Shown: piece by piece, positions 11,834-55,449 of the stretch
Position numbering within the stretch: the stretch's first letter is position 1
How the letters are laid out: every line of letters begins with the position of its first letter
Origin: Larimichthys crocea
Lineage: Eukaryota; Chordata; Actinopteri; Sciaenidae
Assembly (NCBI RefSeq): GCF_000972845.2
Contig: NC_040022.1
Coordinates: 18,319,865-18,383,864 of the forward strand
Direction: 5' to 3'
DNA: 64,000 nt
The notes under the pieces: generated by a model
What the model saw: the letters and a program-made list of their open reading frames with translations, nothing else
What the model was told of the DNA's origin: nothing
The model's database searches: none
Position numbers and translations under genes: made by a program

Positions 11834-14508
11834 CTAATGGAGCGTTGCTGGGCTGGTGGAGAAGGATGCGCCCTTGTTGCGTCCCAACATGGAAGGCTGG
11901 AAGTCAGGGTGGCGACGGGCATGCTTGATCAGGTGGTCGCTGCGCATGAAGCGCTTATCGCACAGTGGGCAGAGGAAGCGCTTTTCCCCCGTATGGGTGC
12001 GGGTGTGGCGGGCGAGCTCATCAGAGCGGGCGAACTTCTTCTCACAGTCGGGCCAGGTGCATGGGAAGGGCCTCTCACCTGAAGCACAGAGGCAGAAAAG
12101 AGGGGGGAACACTGTGAGAACCATGTTGTTTTGCATTTAAAAACAAACTTTATAACTTTACAGCCACACAGTTTACACTACAAGCATGTCAAGGATTATT
12201 TGGATTACTTAGGAGGGTGAAGCTAGATTCACCTTGTGCCACATCACTTATTCTTGTTTATACAACTATTACAGCAAACTGGGATTGCAACAATGCAGTG
12301 CATTGGTTATATAACAATCTGCAGATCTCCTAGATTAATTTATTATTATTTGGTCTGTAAAATGTCAGAAAATAGTGAAGAAATGTCCAATCAACAGTCC
12401 AACATCCCACAAATATTACACTTATTAAAACAAGACGCAAAGAAAAGCTACAAATCGTCCCAAACTGGGATTTCTGGTTAATTGTATGTTGACAGACTAA
12501 TCAATTAATTGACAAACTAAAAAGTTTCAGCTCTAATATGTGCAAGTGTAACAGCTGTGTAGGTTTTTTTTTTTAAATCTCTCACACATTACATGTTAAA
12601 TAACGGTGAGGCAGACCACTTAATTGTTCCAACATTAATGCTATTTCATTTATATAGTTCAACTTGTGCAAGCATTGTTGTAACATGTTCAATAAAGCTT
12701 AAATGAACAATGCATTGCAGAGTGGGTTTTGTTTACTAAGAATTTATCACAGCAAACATGCATTCATTAGTAAAACATTGGCAGGAAATGTGACTAAAGT
12801 GTTGAGTTCAGAGAAATATGCTGTCTGCGTTACTTTTATTAATTATGGTGCGGACAAAAAAAAAAAATCCATTTCGAGTTAAATACACGACAGGACATAT
12901 CTAGGATTTAGATTCCCCAGATTAGTCTTCCTAAGCTACTACCAGCCTTAATCTGCCACAGGCAACATGAGTAAAACCAGGATAAACGAGTAGGATGCTC
13001 GGTGCCATTTTCAAGATCACAAAGCCAGGCCACGTTGTTGTTGTTGCACTACTGGGCGTTCCCACCAGAGTTTCTTTGAGCTGTTTCCTGTCCTTAATCC
13101 GTGTGCGCCTGCTCAGTGACCCTGAACGCACCAATTCCCCAATTTATTTGGCCAAAAAAAAAAGAAGCACATTTTAACTTGGTAGGGAAGCTCTGCTTTT
13201 AATTTGGCAGGTGGGCGTATTTCAAACTACGTCTAGTTTTTTTTTGTTTGTTTTACGTGGCATAACACACGTCTGAGGAGTTATTAAACGCATGTGCGAC
13301 TATATATATATATATATATATATTCACTCATTATTTACTCAGCAAACACAGGGGAAAAAAAGTGTACATCATCATACACATGGGTGGCGCATCCATTATC
13401 GGACGCGCCTCCTTCTTCGCCTGCCCTTCAAACGTTTTATCAATTATTTAACACATCCCAGACAGTGAAGTCCATTTCAACTCGTCAGCACACTCCAGCA
13501 AGAGGAAGAAACAGTAAAAAAAAAAAAAAAACTGTCGAAACATCAAGCACTTGCTGCTGCCATCAACAGGACAGACTGTGACCGACAATGAACTCCCAAG
13601 CCTCGACGTTAAGGTTTCGTCTTACGTTCATTTCATATGCAAATCCAGCAGGGAGGAAGACCTTCGTCACCGGTTTTAACGTCCAGCCCAGTTCTTTTGT
13701 TAGTTTACTTCTTTGTCAGAGTCTCTGAAGGGGAGTTTTCTGTCTTTCCCTCTTTGTTTGGCCACATTATTGCACCAAGTTGGGGGGGTAAATGGAGAAA
13801 ACACTGCCGCTATCACCACGTTACTATAAGCTATTCTCATGCAGTACAAAAGAGCACAGCGCTTCCCCCATATTTATCTCAGATAATGGTCATAACAACA
13901 TGGACGTCCGCCACAAAGCAGAAGTTAAGTTTATAATCACTTAGTACACAACACGTGAGCTGCTGCTCACAACCAAAGTGTTCCGTACCTGTGTGTGTCC
14001 GGATGTGTGCCTTCAGGTGAGACGATTTCCCGTAAACTCTGTCGCATCCGTCAAAAGTGCACTGATGTCGCTTCACCGGGGAGCGCGGGGCCCCCACGCC
14101 TCCGCCTCCTCCCCCCCTCAGCTGCTGCTGGTGGTGGTGGTGCTGCTGTCCGGGGACCGGGGTGGCGGAGGGGGTCATGGTAGGGGTGGTCGGATCGGAC
14201 AACGTGGTGTAACCGCTCTCCCCACCACACGAGGAGTTGCTGCTCTCCGAGTAAGCCGACATGGGGCGGAACTTACCGTGCAGGTCGGTTAGGATACCGG
14301 CCACCGCCATCATGTTCGCCCCCTCCAGCCTGAGCGTCTCCCGCACTTCCCTGTCCTCGCTCGACCCATCGGGCTCCCCAGGGAGCAGGCCCACGGTGGC
14401 CGGCTGGCTGGCGGGGGCGACCGGGGTGGGTCTGTGCAGGACTGGACCGCTGGATATCGATACCAGACACTCGGCAGCAAAATAATCAGATGAAGCAGTC
14501 AACGACAT
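11834..14508 (-). CDS. Kruppel-like factor, BTEB subfamily (KLF9/13/14/16 type), 2 exons
   Basis: This is a nuclear transcription factor expected to bind GC or CACCC boxes. Exon 1 is 14508-13989 and exon 2 is 12078-11834; they join in phase (G|GT) across a 1.9-kb intron, giving 254 residues. The N-terminus has a short helix with AAECLVSIS, the SIN3-interaction type motif of this subfamily. A low-complexity stretch with His/Gln and poly-Gly runs lies at about residues 121-137. Three C2H2 fingers fill about residues 150-230: [18 protein letters not shown] and MRSDHLIKH, with HTGERPF and HTGEKRF linkers. The intron splits the first linker (HTG|ERPF), a layout known in this subfamily. Finger sequences resemble KLF9 (PCTWPDC) and KLF13, while the N-terminus ([14 protein letters not shown]) resembles KLF13/16. 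I therefore give no symbol. Confidence 0.9.
12325..12535 (+). repeat. Dispersed teleost MITE-like repeat in the KLF intron
   Basis: The stretch contains tttggtctgtaaaatgtcag, then aaatagtgaagaaatgtcc, and ends in gactaatcaattaattgaca...gtttcagctct. This is the pattern of a common fish repeat also seen, more diverged, at 5320-5695. It is non-coding. Confidence 0.65.
13302..13323. repeat. (TA)n microsatellite
   Basis: About ten alternating TA units in the KLF intron. Confidence 0.9.
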
Positions 14509-14880
14509 TGTTATCTGCCTTGTTTTGTTGGCTTCAGAAAAAAAAAAAAACAACGAAAAAAAATCCGCCAGGAGGGGCTAACGGTTAGTCTGATCCCGAC
14601 CTCGTTTTCGTCAAACTCGACGAACCAACCGTTTCCAGCTGCGCCTTGTTACCGCCATACAGTGTATCAGTACTTTGAAAACGACTAGGCAAATCAAAGA
14701 AAAGGCACAATTGAGGATAACAATGTGCTAAAACGGTGCCAGTACCTCCGACCCAACATGCGTGTCTCTCACCGTCTGACGGTTCATTGTGTCTGAGCCT
14801 CCGAGAAGCCGGTCAAACCTACGCCCCCTGGTCCGGAATATGGATGAGTTCAGGGCCTGTCTGTTAAAAATGCGTGGAAG
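14000..14880 (-). promoter_or_regulatory. CpG-rich 5' region and promoter of the KLF gene
   Basis: Exon 1 and the sequence just upstream of the start codon at 14508 are markedly richer in GC and CpG than the rest of the window, as expected for a CpG-island promoter of a broadly expressed transcription factor. Upstream of the ATG on the minus strand are GC-box-like stretches (near 14821, cgccccc on the plus strand). I could not identify a TATA box. Confidence 0.55.
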
Positions 14881-16161
14881 ATGTTTTTGTGTTTAAACGT
14901 CTACAAAAGCCGCACCAATACTTTTATTTTTCCTCCAATATCGACTTGATAAGTGATACATTTAACTCGCTACCACACAGCAAATTACAAATGTTAATAT
15001 AAAAAAAAGAAACGGGAAAACGTAGCATTTACTTCTGTTCTTCAAGCGTTTTTATATATTATCTCAAAATCCCACGTATATATATGTGTATTACTGCATG
15101 CTAAAGCATACCGTATCATAATTGTTTTAACAAACTACACTAACACTACTCTTTCATAGCCTAAAAGTTGGGGTGATATCGGGTCTAACGGTATTTTTCA
15201 GCGGAAGTCCTTAAATGCTGTTTTTTTTCTGTGTACGTGAACGCAGCATCCGCCAGCAGCACGCAGTGCCTGACGTCGCTGCACGGGCGTGGACCGCGGC
15301 GGCGGGTACATCGTGGAGAGTAGGTGGAAGGCAGGCAGGCAGCTTTGGTAATGATGGGGGAAGGAGATGAGGATAGAGGGCGTGTTGGTTGAATTAGTTT
15401 GTGCTCAGTCGGAGACTGAAGAACGTGGCTGAGTGGCGGAGGGCTTTTTTAGTTCACATTTCCGACAAACATAACCAAATCTGCACTTTTACAACTGTTT
15501 TTATCCATAACACACAAACACTAGATGTCTCTATTCCCTCGTGTTTTAACTGCAGTTTGTCTTCACAGGTTTATGAATCAGCCTTTAATAGATTAGAGTC
15601 TGGTTGTGTGGCTTATTGATTTATGGTCATGTTGATGGTGTGTCTAGTGTGTGTGTGTGTTCAAATAAGCAGATGTAGTTTATGGTTGAAGAAGGGGTTA
15701 AAAAGCATAAACACTCATAATAATGTAATAGTAATTCTTGTTACAGGCTTTGTTTTGTCCATGTGTTCTTGTTATTTTGTCCACCCCTTTAGTCAGATAA
15801 ATTACATCCCAGACTGGATATTTTGCTGCTAGTCTCCCAGCTTTCAAACTTTCCAGCAATAAAGTATTTTCTCTCCATATGTGGCCCATGTCTTATGTCT
15901 TGTCCAAGTTAATGGGATTATAAGATAAAACCTCTTTATTTTATGTGAGGCCCAGTGCTGTGTTAAGTGATTGGCTCAGTGAATGTTTGTATCTCCAGCG
16001 TGGAAGGTATTTCCTGATTGGTTGCTGTGAGCACTATGGGTCACTGTGGAAGCCCACGTACAAGCGTGGTCATTCAGTGGCTGTGAACACTGCTTGGTTT
16101 TCATCTCGCTTACATGTGGAGGCTTGGAGGCAGCCAGGACCTGCAGTGAATTGGGGTTGCT
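14881..16161. other. Head-to-head intergenic region between KLF and the large lipid transfer protein gene
   Basis: No coding exon is visible. A short strongly GC-rich block at about 15240-15320 contains TGACGTCG (a CRE-like core) and ggaccgcggcggcggg; it stands out from the AT-rich surroundings and could be a promoter or enhancer for either gene or an untranslated first exon. The rest up to 16161 is ordinary. Confidence 0.5.
15240..15320. promoter_or_regulatory. GC-rich block with CRE-like TGACGTCG
   Basis: A compact GC- and CpG-rich island between two divergent genes, about 0.7 kb upstream of the KLF start codon and 0.85 kb upstream of the lipid transfer protein start. Function is inferred from composition and the CRE-like core only. 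Confidence 0.4.
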
Positions 16162-49770
<33,609 letters not shown>

Positions 49771-50124
49771 AGAAAGGACAAGCTAATGAAGAGCAAAGAT
49801 GGATGATTTTATGACCTGTTAGCTGCTAAAACTAAATTTACACTTTTATACCACTGTTTGTGCTACATTACTTATATACTTTTATTTTGTAATACATTTT
49901 GTACTCAATTGTATAATTACACATTATACCTCCTGTAATGTACCATTAGACATTGTGCAGCAATGTGAATGTGAACTTCTAACTACAAGAAGCAGAAGCC
50001 TCATTTCTGTATTTTCTGTGGTCTGTAGTACAAACACTGAAAACATTTGACTTTAATGCAACCACAGTAACTAATCCTTAAAAACCAAACCTAAAGACAT
50101 ATAAAGTTATCGACAAATCCTTTT

Positions 50125-50130
50125 AATAAA
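50125..50130 (+). terminator. Candidate polyA signal of the lipid transfer protein gene
   Basis: AATAAA about 355 bases after the stop codon, followed by an AT- and GT-rich stretch (gtatgctgtc, then atatatgtgtgttgctc). Confidence 0.5.
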
Positions 50131-50195
50131 GTGAATTTATTACCTCATTGTATGCTGTCTTACAACTGTATGTTAAATATATATGTGTGTTGCTC

Positions 50196-50201
50196 TTTAT
50201 T
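50196..50201 (-). terminator. Candidate polyA signal of atp6v0d2
   Basis: On the minus strand AATAAA begins only about six bases after the TAA stop (50208-50210). A second candidate lies at 50135-50140. If the first is used the 3' UTR would be extremely short. Confidence 0.4.
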
Positions 50202-50207
50202 GCTCTG

Positions 50208-53200
50208 TTAACTTGTTCCTGGGAAGATGGGAATGTAGTTGTTTATCTTGGACTTCTGTCTCTGTGTGACACACTCGGCGATCCAGACGATGTTGCGACT
50301 TTCCTGCTCTTTCAGTTTGATGTACGAGTAAAATACTCCGAAGTGGAACTGCTGCAAGAAAGCAAGTGTGTTCAGCTTCACCTGTGAAGAAATTCAGCAT
50401 GAGAGTTGAAGGTAGAGACAGGGAGATAGAGTTACATACAGAAATGTCAGAGAATATATATTTACATGTATGCAATGTTTGCTCCAGCTCTGCAGATATT
50501 CTCGATGTTTACTTTTCATCTAGTCAGTAAAAATATTTGAAACTAAGTACCTTTAAAAATAAATGTTGAACTTTCACACTTGAAAAGCATTAAATTGTGA
50601 TTAAATTGTGATTGTGTTGCTTAGTCCAAATATACATTACATACATTTACATTACGAAAGGTTCAACAGAAATAATGAATGCTGTATCCATTTACAGGTC
50701 ACTACAGTCCTGCCAAAGAACATTAAAGTCATATTACCTCTCGTTCAAAGAATCTGTCTTCCAGAGTCTTAAAATCTGATCCTGGCTCAGGGTCATCAAA
50801 AATGAGTTTATACTCCTGCAGAGAGGTTTAGGTTAAAGTTGTATCCATGTATCTGACTCAAGTATACTTCATTACCAAAACATCAGCTCTCATTAGAGAA
50901 GAGATCAGACTCACTGGATAGCAATTGGCCACATCTTTGACCTGCTCGTGGTCCTCTGCCTTGGCCAGCAGTCGCAGCCCTTCAGGGTAGAGTTTGCCAC
51001 AAGATGGATACAACTCACTTCTATCTGCACCGCTGAGATCTGTCCCGAAGGAGTTCACCGTGATGATGAAGGCCCTCCTGTCTGCCTCAAACTACACCAC
51101 ACACAGACAGACAAAGCATGTTCCTAAAAAAAGTCTTGCATAGTAGGCCTATGTAAAAATTCAACAAATCGAACCCATGAAGAAGAAATTGTCACACTAC
51201 CTCCAGGACAGGACACATTATGTCTTTTGTGGCACCACCAATGCTCTTGCAGAAAGAGTGGAAAGACTCTAAATATGCCTTTAATAGAAAAAAATCACAA
51301 GTATCAGCCTGATGGTGTAACATGCATTAAATTCCAGCTGTGGTCCATATGCTTGTTTTTCTGCTATGTAACTTTGTACTGCAGATATGATTTCCCATGA
51401 GAATGTAAGGCTTTATGGTAAAACTGGATCATATTTTATGGAGAAACTGTTTTCTTGATTTTTCTCTAATCTCCTCTTCCTGCTCCGCCTCAACTCTCTG
51501 TGTGATTCACAAAGTTTACTAATGGACAGTAAAGTAAACGGCTGTGAAATATAACTGCTGTATGTTGTTAGCCAGGCTGCCCGGACTGTGAGCTTAGAGC
51601 ACCGGGGGTTAAGTGTTTGCACCATGGGCATTTTGGACCAATGAGAAGAGGAGGTTTTTCGGCCTGAGGCATGGGGGAATTCAGACAGGGAGCTGAGCCA
51701 GTGTCGTGCCAGAACTGGAGCTGGGTTTAGCAGCTGTTGGCTATATCTAATAGCAAAGAGACTGAATCTGGCTGTGACTTTTAGTTGTTGGTGAGAGCTT
51801 AGTGAAATAAAAGGATGAAATACAGACGCAGAGCTGGGATTCTTGCTGTTGGACTGGTAAATAATATTAGCTGGCTGCTATGTCTTGTGTTGTTGCATTT
51901 GCTTGATGTTTGGCTGCTAGTAAAGCACAACATGCAAGTTTGTCATCATAAGTAATGTAATCATAGCAAATGCACATGTACAACTGTCCATATTTAACAA
52001 AGTGGTATTGCAAACTACCAAAAAAAAATACCAATTTCTGTGCAGTGTTGCTTTAAACCTACATGAACACAGTCTGACACAGACATCATTGTAAATAATG
52101 GTAGTCACCTTATACAGTTTGTTCCTGAGGATCTCAGCTTCCATCTCATCCAGGTTGGACTCAGACACAGCATCCTGGAAAAACTGAGCTGTGACACAAT
52201 CACACAGCGGGCATTAGTCTGATTTTTTATTTTATTTTATTTTTTATCTAGCAGAACTTGAATATGGACAATAAAGATACAGTAAATATGGATGCCAAAA
52301 ATGAAAACACATATGGTTAATCAAATCAATTTTGAGGATTAAACACAGATTATCTGATGAATCTACCTAATGGTGTATCCACTAGGATGGCTGAGTAGAG
52401 CTCAGTCGGTGTGCGAGCGATGCCCACCGCTGCCATTTGGTCAAAAGCTCCCAGTGGGTGGCAACGCGGGAGGAGCTCTGCCACATCTCTCTGTTTCAGG
52501 GCTCCAGTGATCAGCATCACCACATTGTCGATCATGTAGCTGTAGCTATGGCAACACAGAGAACAGAGATGTGCTTTTATTTGTCTGCATGACATTTTTT
52601 TATCACATCACTCTTATTATATTACGTTATACTTCTCTACTTATATGCCTATATTTAGAAACTGCAGTTTTCTTTTGGAGATAAGCAGGAACAGATGTTC
52701 AATGGGTGGATTCAGCAGTAACTAAATATGTGATGTGCTTATTCGTTCATCCTGTGATCTTTGTGTTACTTATCATTTTGGAAATGTGTCATAGCGTACG
52801 TTATATAATCAAGGAAGGCAGACAGTGGAGGCAGGGCGTTGGAGCGAAGGCAGCTGAATTCAGTCAGCAGACTCTCCCTCAGCTTGCTGTCGACCAGTGA
52901 CACAGTCAGGTCCCCTTCAGAGGAGGACAGCAGCTTACCATAACTTGTACTCTGCAGGTGCAGCTTCATGTCTGCGGAGAGGAAAAACATTGCCTAAAGG
53001 TTTTGTTGTACTTAACTTGTGTCCAGTACATCACAGGCATCTCTAATCTAAAATTTTAATTTTTTTACACAGCTACATTCTGTCTCCTGGTGGAGAAGAA
53101 GAAGTGAACCTTAGTGCAGTATATAATCAGCCTCTTTAACACATTATAGCTGCTAACAATGAACTATTACATAAACAGCGCAGACATACAGTACATGTAC

Positions 53201-53677
53201 AACCTGTACAGGTTATATACACAAGCACATATGAAGAATAATTTGTACTTTTGGTGTCTGTTTTGAGAACTGAGTTTACAAATTAGTGTGACGTGAATCG
53301 GAGTATAAACATTTCTGAAAATATATACTATACTCAGACCTAAGACCCCATTGGTCTCACAGAGTTTCTGTCTCTCCCTGAAAGGAATGTATTATTCTTG
53401 GAAAGAGATTTAGTTTATCTCCTTGAAAAATGGAGTCCATATGAAGAAACTACCGGCACTCTCCATACACACACGCATGCACACAAATTCAAAGAAAGAG
53501 TGTAGCTGCAGGTATGATGCATTAGCGAAACTGACAGTGGGATACAATATTCTTACCCTCAAGTGTGTCGCACTGTGCCAGATTGTGATAGTCAGTGTGA
53601 GTCAGAATACCAGCCTTCATTCCTCGAACCAGACCCTCCAGATATCCGTGATCAACATTAAAACTGAGCTCTGCCAT
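50208..53677 (-). CDS. atp6v0d2: V-type proton ATPase V0 subunit d (ATP6V0D2-like), 8 exons
   Basis: This subunit couples the V1 stalk to the V0 membrane ring of the vacuolar proton pump on the cytosolic face. Exons (minus strand): 53677-53557, 52971-52800, 52545-52367, 52188-52109, 51278-51201, 51091-50915, 50815-50738, 50381-50208. All phases fit; the sum is 1,059 nt, or 352 residues, against 350-351 in mammals. Recognisable blocks are [49 protein letters not shown]-like [73 protein letters not shown] and [13 protein letters not shown]. The words NVDHGYLEG and YPEGLRLLA favour d2 over d1, as does the agouti-family neighbour. A fish-specific d1 copy is the alternative. Confidence 0.92.
51480..51780 (+). 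repeat. Dispersed repeat, second of a direct pair (partner at 49150-49650)
   Basis: Lies in the intron between atp6v0d2 exons 5 and 4 (51279-52108), opposite in sense to the gene. Shares aatggacagtaaagtaaa, ttttggaccaatgagaagagg and gtgtcgtgccagaactggagct with the first copy. Confidence 0.75.
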
Positions 53678-55449
53678 GGTGCCAAGGGTGCTCTCAACAA
53701 GTCCAAGTTAGTCCAAGTGATGTTTCTTTGTGCAAATGTGTCTCTCTTTGTTTCTTGTACAGTAACTTCTGCATTATTCCCTGTCTGACTAACATTCATG
53801 CTGCTTTTTTCCTTCCTCTTTGACGGCAAAAAAATTCCATAGCTGTCCTTGCTGATAAATTGCTAAGTTATATATGTCATATTTTTGTGTGCTCTACTCT
53901 GTAACTAAAAAGGGGAATGGAAGAGAAAAAAGAGGTATGTCTGTGTAAGTAAATCAAAGAACACAACGCTCTTGGCTCAACATCAAGCATGAGAAAATGT
54001 ACAATCAGCGTCAGTTTATACATTTTTTTTGCATTTGCGAAAAACAAATCTGTGCCAAATCATACAGAAGAAGGCTGATGCAGTGGTTTATGTAGGAAGC
54101 AGATAACATTTGTGCCATTTATAATGTTCCTTGAAGACAAATGTCTGTGACAAATAGTCATCAAGCTGTCCTCATGTCTTCCTCCCTACATGCATGACTG
54201 TGCTTGATTTGAGCACTTAATCTGACACAGTACATGTTTACACATTCAGCTCTTTGAGCTCATATGGGTTGTTCTATCATGGATGGGTTCATTAATATGT
54301 TAATTATTGATTAACATATTACTCTTCACTGTCTTCGCAACTCCTTTGAGCTTTTGAGGACATATTAAACATAAGAAATATCAGCTACTGTAACATTTCC
54401 TTATGTATGTCTATTTTTGCAACCAGACTTCCTTCTCTTCAATTTCAATCATGGAGGAGTAGACGGTGTCTGACAGATTTAAGAGTCGCAAAACTCACAC
54501 TGACTAACATCAATATGTGTCAATGCACACCCACACTTGGTAACACACACTTACCCCCCTACGCATATGATTAATTATCCCTGGAAGAATACTGAGTAGG
54601 TTAAGATTCTGTTTATTCAAAAAATAGCTGCCAGCGAACATTTGCAAAATTATTCTTGTGCTTTGTTTGATTCCCGTATCTCATCTCTACTAAATGAAAT
54701 ATTGCTTCTTCCCATGTATCCACAAATAAGTGACCTAGTTCTATCCTTCCAGAACAAACAAAGATAAGAAGAAGAACAAAAACACAAGGACTATAGGCTT
54801 ACAATGTATTTATTCAATAGTAAAAATATAAACCAACTTTCATTCATAATCCACCCATATAATTGGTGATGGAACCCAAATACAGTATATCTGTGCCTCA
54901 AGCCATGATTAAACACAGGATCATTTTTTTTAACTTATGAAACATATGGTTTTCTTTGTAGTCTGTAGGGAAGGGAGTATAAAAGAAAAATGTACATTCT
55001 GGTCTAAATCTAGTAATTATGGGTTCCCAGGTGTCCAAGGCACGGCACAGTTTACATGTGATTGTCTACATACATGAAAAAACACATGTTACGCATCCTT
55101 TGTTACACCTATATACTGCATGTTCGGCATTCGGATATTGTGTAAACATATCTGTGAGTATTTTCTTATTCATGTCTCAGAAGACTGACAACAAATTAAA
55201 ACAACACAGGCACATCCTCCCAAAACTGAAGTGTTAAAGCCACAGACAATGGAAAGAACATTCTCCTTTAACCTCAGTCTGTTTATTGGTTTTCCAAATT
55301 GTTCTGCTTTATGCTGAAGAGTAATAATATTCTCTGAACTGCACCTGTGTTGGATAAGCAGAAAACCCGCCAGCCAGGAGACAATGTATGTGTGTGTAAA
55401 TATGTCTTATCACTGTATATGTCCAGGTGCTGGTCTGTGTCGACTTCAT
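53678..55449. other. Intergenic region between atp6v0d2 promoter and agrp2 3' end
   Basis: No exon is visible. The right part probably includes the agrp2 3' UTR; an AATAAA complement lies at 55282-55287, about 165 bases beyond the stop. The left part should contain the atp6v0d2 promoter, but I see no CpG island or clear TATA box. Confidence 0.55.
55282..55287 (-). terminator. Candidate polyA signal of agrp2
   Basis: The complement of AATAAA about 165 bases past the stop codon at 55450-55452 on the minus strand. Confidence 0.4.

Larger units (their letters stand above)
12079..13988 (-). other. Intron of the KLF gene
   Basis: A 1.9-kb intron with donor GTACGG at the left end of exon 1 and acceptor TTCAG before exon 2. 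It holds a copy of the attgattatt-type repeat (about 12325-12535), a TA microsatellite at about 13302-13323 and several A-tracts. No other exon is visible. Confidence 0.75.
49771..50207. other. Tail-to-tail gap with both polyA regions
   Basis: The lipid transfer protein gene (+) ends at 49770 and the atp6v0d2 coding region (-) ends at 50208. AATAAA for the plus strand lies at 50125-50130. For the minus strand, AATAAA complements lie at 50135-50140 and 50196-50201. The two transcripts therefore probably end within a few dozen bases of each other or overlap. No other gene is present. Confidence 0.65.

Noticed and set aside
11807..12140. Plus-strand open frames across KLF exon 2
   Set aside because: Antisense shadows of the exon that encodes fingers 2 and 3.
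13978..14485. Plus-strand open frames across KLF exon 1
   Set aside because: They are antisense shadows of the GC-rich KLF coding exon; only the minus-strand reading gives zinc fingers and a SIN3-type motif.
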